Positions 39,819 through 49,300 of a DNA stretch of 64,000 nt are shown here, piece by piece; within the stretch, counting starts at the first letter, position 1; the number at the start of each line of letters is the position of its first letter. The stretch lies in assembly GCF_022437945.1 (NCBI RefSeq), contig NZ_CP092535.1, forward strand, positions 1,488,001-1,552,000, given 5' to 3'. The position numbers and the translations under genes are program-made. Below the pieces are notes generated by a model. It searched no databases. It had not been told where the DNA came from and worked only from the letters and a program-made list of their open reading frames with translations. The stretch comes from Nocardioides sp. TF02-7 (GTDB taxonomy: Bacteria; Actinomycetota; Actinomycetes; Propionibacteriales; Nocardioidaceae).

Positions 39819-41076
39819 GAGGAAACAGCCCCCTCCGTGGGTCGGGGTCGGACGCAGGTCGGGTCGTTGAAGACGACTTCGAGCGCGCTCAGGGCACCGC
39901 CCCGGACCGCCGCACCGAAGCCGAGTCGCGAGAGCTCGACCTTGGTGCCGCCGGCGTCGGGCGCGAGCACGCCGGCTTGCAGCTCCGCGTGGATCGCGGG
40001 CCGCATGTGGTGACCGACGAAGGCGAAGTAGCCGCTGAGGACGATCGCGGCCGGGTTGAGCACGTTGGTGAGCACGGCGGCGCCGACGCCCACCCACCGG
40101 CCGACGGCGGCGAGCGCCTCGACCGTGCGGGCGTCGCCGCGGTCGGCCCGGCGGTTGAGCTCGGCCAGCCGCTCCTCCAGCGCGAGCGCCGGGTTGCGGA
40201 CCAGGTCGTCCGGGTCTGCCGCGAGGTCGAGGAGCGCCCCCAGACCGCACACCGTCTCCCAGCAGCCCTGTCGACCGCAGCCGCAGGCCCGGCCGCCCGG
40301 CTGGACGGTGATGTGGCCGATCTCCCCGGCGTACCCCTGCCGGCCCCGGAGCAGCTGTCCGCCGGCCACGATGCCACCGCCGACGCCGATCTCACCGAAG
40401 ATGACGAGGATGTCCTGCCGGTCGCCGTCGCCGGGAGAGGCCTCGGCGATCGCGGCGAGGTTGCCCTCGTTGTCGATCGCGATCGGGATCTCCTCGTCGA
40501 GCCGGTCGCGCAGCATCTGGCCGATCGGCACGTCGCGCCACTCGAGGTTGGGGCCGTGGGTGAGCACGTCGTTGACCCGGTCGATGAGGCCGGCGACTCC
40601 GACCGTCAGCCCGACGGGGGTGATCGCCTGGTCCTGCAGGTCGGCGATGGTGTGGCGGACCAGGCGGGCGAGCCGGTCGACGACCTCGTCCACCGTCGCG
40701 TCGTGAGCATCGAGGGAGAGCCGGTGCTCGGCGAGCACCCGGCCGGAGAGGTCGAGGGCGAGCGTCGACACGTGGTTGACGTTGACCTCGGCCCCCGATC
40801 CCGCAGATCGACCGGCCGTCGAGCTCGACCGTGACGCCGGGCCGTCCGACGGTGCCCCGCTGCACGTGGCCGGCCCGCACCAGGCCGCGCTCGACGAGCT
40901 CGCCGACCAGGCTGGAGACCGTGGACCGGGTCATGCCCATCTCCGTCGCCAGCGTCGCCCGTGAGCGGGGCCCCCTGGTCCCGCAGCCACCGGAGGACCA
41001 GGCCCAGGTTGGTCCGGCGCAGGTCGTGCTGGTCGACCCGCGAGTTCGCGGCGACGACAGCGGCGGGCGGTGTCAA
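39815..41076 (-). CDS. ROK-family transcriptional regulator (XylR/NagC-like)
   Basis: About 419 residues from TTG 41076, chosen because GAAGGAG lies six bases upstream. An N-terminal winged HTH (LRRTNLGLVLRWLRDQG, RATLATEMGMTRSTVSSLVG) is joined to a ROK sugar-sensing domain: LALDLSGRVLAEHRL, VGVAGLIDRVNDVLTHG, AIDNEGNLAAIAEA, GEIGVGGGIVAGGQLLRGRQ, GYAGEIGHITVQPGG and the zinc site CGCGRQGCWET. Two frame corrections: an extra C in 40792-40796 and an extra C in 40971-40975. First gene of the sugar operon, so likely autoregulated and relieved by the imported sugar. Confidence 0.94.
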
Positions 41077-41120
41077 CGGGTCTCCTTCAGCGTGTTCTCG
41101 GCCGAGCCGGTGGCCTCCGT

Positions 41121-41162
41121 GTGACGGCCGTCACGTGTTTGTTGGTTGGTCGCCCAAACTAA
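41121..41162. promoter_or_regulatory. Palindrome pair upstream of the ROK gene (candidate operator)
   Basis: A perfect 14-bp palindrome GTGACGGCCGTCAC (41121-41134) is followed by a looser dyad, TTTGTTGG (41138-41145) and CCAAACTAA (41154-41162), 60-85 bp upstream of the ROK start. A related AACTAAG...CTTAGTT pair spans 41157-41194. The sequence TTTGTT-N5-GTCGC recurs in the divergent promoter at 41330. The 341-bp region 41077-41417 holds no gene, only these sites. Confidence 0.5.
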
Positions 41163-41324
41163 GTGACGACCGTCGCCTTTGGCAACCCTTAGTTGTGCGC
41201 CTGGTCACGCTCCATCGGCGCAGAATGTGACGCAGGCCACGCTGTCACGGTCGCAACGCGTTCGTACGGCGCCGAGAGCGGCCGACAGCGGCTCAGACCG
41301 GCCTCCGGCGAGCAGAGGGGGCCG

Positions 41325-41353
41325 TTGACTTTGTTCGGGCGTCGCACTAAACA
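41325..41353 (+). promoter_or_regulatory. Sigma-70-like promoter of the four-HTH regulator
   Basis: -35 TTGACT (41325-41330), a 17-bp spacer and -10 TAAACA (41348-41353), about 65 bp before the GTG start at 41418. The spacer contains TTTGTTCGGGCGTCGC, which resembles the dyad at 41138-41162, so the same repressor may act on both sides. Confidence 0.55.
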
Positions 41354-41417
41354 TCGGACCACGGTTCCCGCTCTGGCTGTCCACTGATCGGCGGCCGCTC
41401 GATCCTGAGGAGACCAC

Positions 41418-42352
41418 GTGGAGACGTTGCTGCGCGCCGAGCGCACCCGACGTGCTCTCCGGCCGGCCGACGTGGCGCGGGAGGTCGGCGTCCACCCGGA
41501 GTCGATCCGGCGGTGGGAGCGGCGGGAGCGGCTTCCCGGCCCCCAGCACATCCGTTCCCTCGCAGCCGCGCTCGGGCTCGACCCCGCCGCGGTCGCCGGG
41601 TTCTTCGACGCGGCCCGCCCCGTCGCGGAACCCGCGTCCGGCGGCTCCCGGGGCCACGGTCTGCGACCGCTGCGCCAGGCCCGCGGGGTGTCGGCCGCGA
41701 CCCTCGCGCGGCACGCGGGCGTCGGCGTCGCGACGGTCTACAACTGGGAGGCCGGGCGCGCCCGGATCCCCCCGTCGGTGCTGCCCAGGGTCGCCGAGCT
41801 CCTCGGCCTCGAGGTGCAACGGCTGTCGACCGCGCTCCGGGACGCTCCCCTCGGCCGCCCGCAGCAGGCCGGCTCGACGGGGCCCGGGCGGTCGGCGGGT
41901 CCGGCGGGACCACCGGGACCGGTGCACCCGCTCCGGCGGCTGCGACAGCGGAGCCGGCTCAGCCAGCAGCAGGCGGCCACCGCCGCCGGCGTGCACCGCC
42001 ACACCCTCGGCGCATGGGAGCGCGGGGACGCGTCCCCCCACCCTTGCTGCGGCTCGTCGCCTGGCCCGCGCCTACGGCGTACCGCTCCCCGGACCTGGCT
42101 CGTGCGGCCGGCGTCGAGCCGCCGCCGCTGCTCGACCCCGCCCGCTGGGGCGGCGGCGACCTCCCGGAGGTGCTGCGCACCCTGCGTGCCTGGACCGGCA
42201 CCACCCAGCGGCGGCTCGCGGCCGTCTGCGGCTGCAGTCCGACCACCGTCCGGGCGTGGGAGGCCGGGCGGACCACTCCGCGGGCCGAGGCCCTGCGGCG
42301 GCTCGAGCAGGCCTTCCGGCTGCCGCACCGAGCGCTCGACGCCGCCGCCTGA
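41418..42352 (+). CDS. Regulator made of four tandem Cro/C1-type HTH domains
   Basis: About 310 residues from GTG 41418 (after GAGGAGA). Four XRE-type HTH units in series: 1) LLRAERTRRALRPADVAREV...IRRWERRERLPG; 2) LRPLRQARGVSAATLARHAG...VYNWEAGRARIP; 3) LRRLRQRSRLSQQQAATAAG...LGAWERGDASPT; 4) LRTLRAWTGTTQRRLAAVCG...VRAWEAGRTTPR. Each ends with the W-E-x-G/R turn and a following helix pair (e.g. LPRVAELLGLEV). No ligand-binding or enzymatic domain is visible. Two frame corrections: an extra C in the C6 run 42034-42039 and an extra C in 42087-42090. Divergent from the sugar operon. Confidence 0.85.
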
Positions 42353-42407
42353 CCGGTGGCGGGCAGGTCGGCGCATGCCGGCCGACGCGGGCGGACATGA
42401 TGCCTGC

Positions 42408-42840
42408 GTGACCGCCCCGCGCTCCACTCCCTCCCGGCTCCACTGGGCTGCCCTCGTGGCGGGCCTCCTGCTGGGGACCGGCCTCCTCGCCGAGTCGGCG
42501 TGGGGCGCCGCGTCGCGGTACCTCACCGCCGAGCGGGTCGACACCGTCACCACCGGCCGGTGGGTCGACGTCGACCCGCACTGCGGACGCTACATCGCCT
42601 ACACCGTCGATGGCCGGGAGTACCGGCTGGACACCCGGGCGGGGGCGGCACCACTGCTCCGACGTCAGTGAGGGCGAGGAGGTGGAGGTCGCCTACGACG
42701 CCGACGACCCCGGCCGGGCGCAGCGCGGAACCGGCGGCGGGACGGGGTTCCTGGTCCTCACGGTGCTCGCGGCGACCAGCGCGGTCGCGCTGCCGGCGTT
42801 CGGGGTGCCGTGGCTGGTCCGCCGCCGCCCCAGGCGGTGA
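42408..42840 (+). CDS. Small two-TM membrane protein (DUF3592-like layout)
   Basis: About 143 residues from GTG 42408. One TM near the N-terminus (WAALVAGLLLGTGLLAESAW) and one at the C-terminus (FLVLTVLAATSAVALPAFGV) enclose a soluble segment with YIAYTVDGREYRLDTRAG, HHCSDVSEGEEVEVAYDADD and PGRAQ. That beta-rich loop between two TMs resembles DUF3592 proteins, whose function is unknown. One frame correction: an extra G in 42641-42645. It lies 55 bp after the four-HTH regulator on the same strand. Confidence 0.7.
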
Positions 42841-42849
42841 CCGGCGCCG

Positions 42850-43767
42850 TCACCCGCCGCTCAGCACCCGGCCCCGCTCGCGAGCGACGGCCTCGCGCAC
42901 CGCGGGCGCGACCTCGGCCGCGAACCGCTCGGTGGTGGTGAGGTCGTCGCCGCCGATCAGGACAGCGGTGACGCCGTGGGTGAGCGCGAGGTCGGTGAGC
43001 TGCTCGGTCCACTGGTCGGCCGGTCCCTGCAGCAGTCCGCGGGACGGGCCGCCGAGGTCGACGTTCATGACGTTGAGGAGGCGGCGTACGTCGGCCGGCG
43101 AGCGCCCGGCGGCGACGGCCGCGTCGTCGATCCGGGCGTTGAGGCCCGGCAGGGAGCCGACGCCGCGGGGCAGGTACTCGACCGTCGGCAGCCAGCCGTC
43201 GGCCACCGAGCCGGTGAGCTCCAGCATCCGCGGCTTGTAGGCGCCGACCCACACGCCGATGTCGTGGGCCGGGCGGGGGCCTCGCTTCGCGCCGGCGGCC
43301 TGGTAGTAGGTGCCGTCGAAGCGGAGGCCGCCCCGGGTCTCGGTGTCCCACAGGCCGCGGATGATCGCGATGCCCTCGCGCAGCGCGTCCACGCCCTCCG
43401 CCGGTGTCAGGCGACGGCCGCCCATCGCGGCGATCCCGTCCCAGAACGCGCCGGCGCCGAGGCCGAGCTCGAACCGTCCCCCGCTGAGCACGTCGAGCGA
43501 CGCCGCCGCCCGCGCCAGCACGGCGGGCGGCCGCAGCGGCAGGCTCAGCACGTTGCCGCTCAGGCGCACCCGCTCGGTCCGCGCCGCGGCGTACGAGAGA
43601 AGCGTCCAGGTGTCCAGGTACGCCGGCTGGTAGGGGTGGTCCTGGAAGGTGACGAGGTCGAGCCCCTCCCGGTCGGCTGCCACGGTGAGGTCGAGGACCT
43701 GCGCGACGTCCTGGGCGCTGGGCGTCACGAACGTCCCGAACAGCAGGTCGTGCCCGTAGTCGGTCAT
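42850..43767 (-). CDS. LLM-class flavin-dependent oxidoreductase
   Basis: A 305-residue luciferase-like monooxygenase fold from ATG 43767: DLLFGTFVTPSAQDVAQVLD, REGLDLVTFQDHPYQPAYLD, WTLLSYAAARTERVRLSGNV, SLPLRPPAVLARAAASLDVL, GGRFELGLGAGAFWDGIAAM, VWVGAYKPRMLELTGSVADG and WLPTVEYL. It binds FMN or coenzyme F420 (F420 is frequent in actinobacteria; not decidable here). Its start overlaps the stop of the FAD oxidoreductase gene by four bases (ATGA), so the two are coupled. It is intact. Confidence 0.93.
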   Translation of the reverse strand: MTDYGHDLLFGTFVTPSAQDVAQVLDLTVAADREGLDLVTFQDHPYQPAYLDTWTLLSYAAARTERVRLSGNVLSLPLRPPAVLARAAASLDVLSGGRFELGLGAGAFWDGIAAMGGRRLTPAEGVDALREGIAIIRGLWDTETRGGLRFDGTYYQAAGAKRGPRPAHDIGVWVGAYKPRMLELTGSVADGWLPTVEYLPRGVGSLPGLNARIDDAAVAAGRSPADVRRLLNVMNVDLGGPSRGLLQGPADQWTEQLTDLALTHGVTAVLIGGDDLTTTERFAAEVAPAVREAVARERGRVLSGG

Positions 43768-45669
43768 GCGGTCGCTCCTGTGAGGTCGGTGCCTTCGGTG
43801 TCGTCGGTGTCGTCGGCGTCGGTGACGCCGGGGTCGATGTTGAAGTTGTCGCGGAACAGGTTCTCGGGATCGTAGGCGCGCTTGAGGCGGCGCAGCCTGG
43901 CCAGCACCGCCGGCGGGAACGCGTCGCCGACACGCTCGGGACGCGGGTCGGTGTCGAAGCTGAGGTAGAGCCCCTCGAAGTGCTTCGCCAGGTCGTCCCA
44001 GGCGGCGTCGAGAGACGCACGGTCGGCGCTCATCGCCGTGGCCTGGAACGCCGCGGACCGGTGGGCGAACGCAGTCTCGTCCGCCGGGACGTCGGCGATC
44101 GCACCACCCATGGCCCGCAGCTGGAAGAAGAACACCTGCCCCGTGCGCAGCAGGTCGGCGAGGTCCGCGGCGGTGCCGGCCGTCAACGCCGGCAGGAACG
44201 CCGACCGCGAGACCGGCTCCCCAGGCCGTGGTGACCGTCGGGCCCCCACGTCGGCCGCCTGCGCCATCACGGACGCATAGCGGGTGAGCACTGCCTCCTG
44301 CTGCACGACCGCGCCGAGCCCGGCGAACGGCGTCAGCCGCTCGACGACCACGTCGGGGTCGGGCGAGTCGACCATGGCGTAGAGCTGCACCACCCACTGC
44401 CCCTGGCGGGGTCGTCCGGTGACGAGGAAGACCGTCGTGTCGCGGGGTGCGGCTGCGACCAGCTCGGCGTACCGCTGCAGCGCGGCCTCGATGTCGGGCA
44501 CGACCAGGACCAGCTGTGCCCAGCCGACGTCGCCGACCTCGCTGACCTCGAACTCGAACGCGGTCGCGACCCCGAAGTTGGCGCCCGCGCCGCGGACGGC
44601 CCAGAACAGGTCCGGGTGCTCCTCACGCGAGGCTCGCACCCGGCGGCCGTCGGCGAGCACCAGCTCGACGGCGCGGAGGTGGTCGATCGTCAGCCCGTGC
44701 TCGCGCGACAGGAACCCAATGCCCCCGGCGGTCGCGAGCCCACCGACCCCGACGCCGCCGTAGTCACCGGACCCGAGCGCCCACCCGCGGCTGTCGAGGG
44801 CGGCGGCCACCTGCTTCCAGGTCGCTCCGGGCCCGATCCGCACCAGCCGGCGCGCCTCGTCGAGCACCTCGACCTCGTTCATCGCCCCCACGTCGATCAC
44901 CAGGCCGCCGTCGTTGGTCGAGCGGCCGCTGATGCCGTGGCCGCCGCTGCGGACGCCGAGCGGCAGGTGCCGGTGACGGCGCGCGAAGGCGACGGCGTCG
45001 GCGACCTCGGCCGGGGTCCGCGGACGCAGCACCAGCCCGGGGGCACCGCCGCGCAGGTACGTCGACCTGACGCTGCGGTAGTCGGCGTCGCCCGGCTCCA
45101 CGGCCCGGTCGACCAGCGAGTTGGGCAGGTCGTCGTAGGCGATGCCGGGGCGGCGCCGGGCACGTACGGCGAGCGGTCGCCGCGGCCGGTCGGCGTACGC
45201 CGCCCGCACCTCGGCCGCCAGCGCGACCACATGCGCGACGGCGTCCGTCGAGTCGACGGGCACCACGACCGGCTGCCCCGCCGCGGCGAGCGCCAGCAGC
45301 TGCTCGGCGGTGGGGCTCGGGGACGTGGTCGACCAGCGGGTGCCGGCGGGCAGTAGCCGGGACGGGGCCAGCAGGTCCCGGCTCAGGGGCCGCCTTGTCG
45401 GCGACCCGGGGAAGGGGCGCCTCCGGGTCCGCGGGACCCGCGCCGTGCGCCGGTTCCTCGGCCACGCCCACCTGGATCCGGGTGGTGCGGCCGGCCAACC
45501 AGGTCGCCGTCGTCCACGGGTCCAGGGAGGCCGCGGTTGCGTCGGCCGTCGGGTCGGCGGAGAGGACGACGAGGTCCAGGCCGCCCGCCTCCGCCTCCCG
45601 GGCGAGCGCGGCCAGCTCGTCGGAGGCCGCGGCGTCGAGGGCTAGGCCGATGCCGAGCTCGATGCTCAT
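43764..45669 (-). CDS. BBE-type FAD oxidoreductase fused to an LLM-like N-terminal fragment
   Basis: About 634 residues from ATG 45669. Residues 1-~90 look like the first strands of a luciferase-like domain (MSIELGIGLALD, EAEAGGLDLVVLSADP, SLDPWTTATWLAGRTTRIQV) without the rest of the barrel. After a linker, a FAD_binding_4 domain follows (PLGVRSGGHGISGRSTNDGG, LVIDVGAMNEVEVLDEARRL, LGSGDYGGVGVGGLATAGGI, FWAVRGAGANFGVATAFEFE), ending with a berberine-bridge motif (YDPENLFRDNFNI). It oxidises sugars, alkaloids or related alcohols. One frame correction: an extra G in 45386-45389, at the domain junction. Divergent from a MarR gene and coupled to a full-length LLM gene. Confidence 0.85.
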
Positions 45670-45694
45670 CTCTCTCACTTTCGTCGTTCGCACA

Positions 45695-45717
45695 GATCGT
45701 ATGGATTACAGACGATC
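45695..45717. promoter_or_regulatory. Candidate MarR operator
   Basis: Dyad GATCGT (45695-45700) and ACGATC (45712-45717) around an A/T-rich 11-base centre, midway in the 80-bp spacer between the divergent flavoprotein operon and the MarR gene. Position and symmetry suggest the MarR binding site. Confidence 0.55.
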
Positions 45718-45749
45718 GGTGCAACCACGGAGGTGGGTAGGATGTTCCC

Positions 45750-46240
45750 GTGAGCACCGCGCCCCGGGGAGACCGCCGGCACCGAGGACCTCGGCTGGAC
45801 CCTCGGCCTGCTGCTGCGCGCCTACCGCGAGCGGGTCGGGCCGGTCCTGGAGGAGCTCCCCCCACGGCGCCCGCGGCTACCAGGTGCTGCAGGAGGTGGT
45901 CCGGGACCGGCAGCCGAGCCAGCTGGCGCTGGCCAACCGGCTCGGCATCGACCGAACCGTCATGACCTACCTCGTCGACGACCTGGTCGACGCCGGCCTG
46001 GTCGAGCGCCGGCCCAACCCGCGCGACCGGCGGCAGCGCCGGGTCGTCGCCACCGACCGCGGCCGCGCGCTCGTCGCCGCCGCGTGCGAGCAGGTCTACC
46101 AGGCCGAGTGCGACCTGCTCGGCGGCCTCGACCAGCGCGAGCGCGACCACCTCCGCGCCCTGCTGTCCAAGGCCGCCTGCGCCCACGCCGACGACGGCCA
46201 CGACGCGTGCGAGGTCGTCGGCGAGGACCTGGACGACTGA
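45750..46240 (+). CDS. MarR-family transcriptional regulator
   Basis: About 162 residues from GTG 45750. After frame repair it reads GTEDLGWTLGLLLRAYRERV, GPVLEELPHGARGYQVLQEV, the winged helix PSQLALANRLGIDRTVMTYL, VDDLVDAGLVERRPNPRDRR and RRVVATDRGRALVAAACEQV. Two frame corrections: an extra G in 45766-45769 and an extra C in the C6 run 45858-45863. It most likely represses the divergent FAD/LLM oxidoreductase pair; the dyad at 45695-45717 is the probable target. Confidence 0.9.
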
Positions 46241-46328
46241 CGGGCCGGCCGTCGGCGGTGGCACTGGTAGCCGGCGCCAGGTCGTCCGCTCGCGGGCCGA
46301 CCACGCGGCGAGACGCCGGAAACAGCCA

Positions 46329-46357
46329 AGGGGCCAGACCGGATCGGCCTGGCCCCT
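46329..46357. terminator. Bidirectional terminator hairpin
   Basis: Arms AGGGGCCAG (46329-46337) and CTGGCCCCT (46349-46357) with a G/C-rich loop, placed between the convergent MarR (stop 46240) and rhamnosidase (stop 46376) genes. Confidence 0.7.
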
Positions 46358-46375
46358 CAGCGCTTCATCTCTGGT

Positions 46376-49300
46376 TCAGCGGCGGACCCGCAGCGTGACC
46401 ACCTCGGCCGACCTCTTGAAGTTGCTGCTGCCGACGTAGACGACGCGCAGGCTGCGGACGCCCGCCTTCTGCTTGGTCAGCCTGATCCTGACCTTGCCCT
46501 TGGCGTTGACGACGCCCTTCCCGAGCACCTTGCCGGCCCGCTGGATCCGCACCAGGCCGTCGGGGATCGCGCCCCGTGCCGTGACGGCGACCGCCACCTG
46601 CGGGCGGGTGCCGTGCTTCGGCTTCCTCGGCCTCACCACCGCCCTGACGGCGGTCGCGGCCTTAGCGATGCGGACGCGCACGGTGCCCGTCGCGGCGGCG
46701 TTGGCGTCGTCACCGCTGTAGGCCAGGTCCAGGTCGTGCCTGCCCGCGTCGAGCGCGGTCCGGCCGACTTCGATCTCCGCGACCCCGTCGACGACCTCGG
46801 CGCTGCCCAGCTCGGTGCCGCCGTCGGTGAGGCTGACGGTGCCTGTCGGCTCCTCGCCCTCCACCGTGGCGACCACGGTGGTGGGTCGGCCGTAGGTCCC
46901 GGTGGCGTCGTCGGCCGAGACGGTGTCCTCGGCGGGCTCCTCGTCGACGACGTAGTCGCCGTCGACGGCGGCCGTCACGCTGCCGCCGTCGACGTCGAAC
47001 TCGTAGGCACCCGCGCCCAGCTCGAAGGTCGCGACGTCCAGTCCGTTGCGCTCGTCCATGCCTTCGAACGAGACGCCCGGGACGTCCTCGAACTCCGCCA
47101 CCTCCTCGCTCACCGGGAGATAGAGCGTGGCCGTCGTGTTGGCCGGGACCGTCGTCGCGTAGGAGGTGATGTCACCCTCGGTGGCCTCCCAGGCGGACTC
47201 GATGAGGCCGTAGCTGGACTCCATGCTGCCCTCAACGGAGGTGAACTCGCCGCCGGCGACGGGCTGCAGGACGTAATCCTTGTAGCCCTTGCCCCCGGCC
47301 GAGGTGATGCCGAGCTGGTACTCGTACATCCACTGCTGCGAGGCACCGAGCGCGAAGTGGTTCTGCGAGTTCATCGCGCTGTGACCGCCCTGGGCGAAGC
47401 CGCGCTCGTAGGAGTTCCACAGCTCCCACATCGACGTGGCGCCCAGGGTGACCGGGTAGAGCCAGCTGGTGTACTCGTCGCTGCTGAACAGCTTGTACGC
47501 CGTCTCCACCTCACCGTTCTTCGTCAGCGCCGGCAGGATGTTCGGCGTGCCGTTGAACCCGGTCGTGATCGTGTAGGGCTTGTTGCTCGCCTGGCCGCCG
47601 GAGAACAAGCCCGACCCGGCGCGCGGACCGTTCCCGTTGTTGCTCTGGGCCGGGTCCTCGATCAGCTCGCGGAGCCGCTTGGTGGCGAAGTCCCGGTAGG
47701 TCAGCCCCTCGTTCGGGCCGGCCTGGACCGTCATCTCGTCGCTGAACAGGTCGAGGTTGAGCGGGGTGGCGTAGGAGGCCTGCGAGTCCTGCAGGGTCCG
47801 GCCCTCGACGAGGTCCGCGCCCGGCGTCGCGTTCAGCGTGAAGCCGGTCTGCGGGTCCACGTAGAGCCGGTTGAAGCTCTCCCTGCCCTGCTCGAAGCGC
47901 TGCTCGAGCATCTCGGCGTAGGCGTCCTCACCGATCACGCGGGCCATCCGTGCCGACACCTGGACGAAGTGCAGGTGCATCGCCTGGTTCACCATGTGCG
48001 GCCCGGTGTTGGCGTCCATGCTGATGTGGTCGGCGTGGCTGCCGGTCCCCGCGGTCAGGCCCGGGTAATCCTCCGAGAGCGGCTGGTCGAAGTACCCCTT
48101 GAGCCACTTCCTGATGGTCGCGAAGTTCTCCTCGATGACCTGCGTGTCGCCGTACTGCTGGTACAACTGCCACGGCGCCTGCGCCACCGCGCCCTCCCAG
48201 GTCGGCGTCTGTGGCATGGCGTTGCCGCTGTCACCCGTCAGGCTGATGATCGGCACCGTGGTGCCGACGCTGCCGTTGGCGCCCTGGGCGTCGCGCAGCG
48301 CGACCATCCACTGGCGGAGGAACGCCTGCGTGTCGGTGGAGTTGTACGTCGCCGACCGGGCGTAGGCCTGCAGGTCACCGGTCCAGCCCATCCGCTCGTT
48401 GCGCTGCGGGCAGTCGGTCGGCAGGGAGAAGAAGTTGCCGACCTGGCTGCGCTGGACGTTCTCGAAGAACTGCGTGGCCAGCTCACCGGTGTAGTTGTCG
48501 TCGCTCGTGGTCGCCTCGTAGGTGCCCTCGGGCATGTCGATAGAGGACAGGACGATGCCCTCGACGTCCTCCAGGGCGAGCGGCTCCGTCCGACCGGGCA
48601 CCGTGATCTCGATGTAGCGGTAGCCGCGGAAGGTGAAGGCGGGTGTGATCACCACGTCCCGGTCCGCGTCGGCGGCCGACGCGACGTAGGTGTCCATCGC
48701 GAGTGCGCCCCGGTAGGTGTCGGTCAGCACCCTGCCGGCCACGCCGGGGCGGTAGCTCCCTTCGGGTCCGTACAGCTCCGAGTACGGCTTGGGCTCGTGG
48801 ACCCGCGGGTCCGGACCGGGCCAGGTCTCGTTCTGGGAGTCGCTGTTGCCCGGGTAGATGTCCTCGCCGAACCGGAAGTAGACCTCGTCACCGGCCTCGA
48901 GGGTGCCCGCGGGGATGGTGACGCTGGGGACGCCGACCATGTTGACGCCCATGTCGTAGGTCCAGGTCAGGTCGTCGTCGCTGTGCGTCTGCAGCACCCG
49001 CTGGGCTGTCAGCCGCTCGACCTCGCGGACCGGCTCGTCCTGGCGGGCCATGAAGTCGGGGGCCAGCTCCGGCTTCATGGTGATCACGTCAGGGGTGGTC
49101 CACCTGCGGAGCAGCGCGTTCTTGTAGGTGCGCTCGGTCCAGCCCGCGATGCTCGGCTCCTTGGACGCGTCGTAGCGGACGCCCTGGAAGTTGTCGGCGT
49201 AGCGGTTGGGGCCGTCGGTGAAGGCCTTCCAGGAGGCGGGGTCGGTCACCACGGTCTCCGTGCTGCCGTCGGCGTAGGTGATCACCATCTTCGCGAGCAG

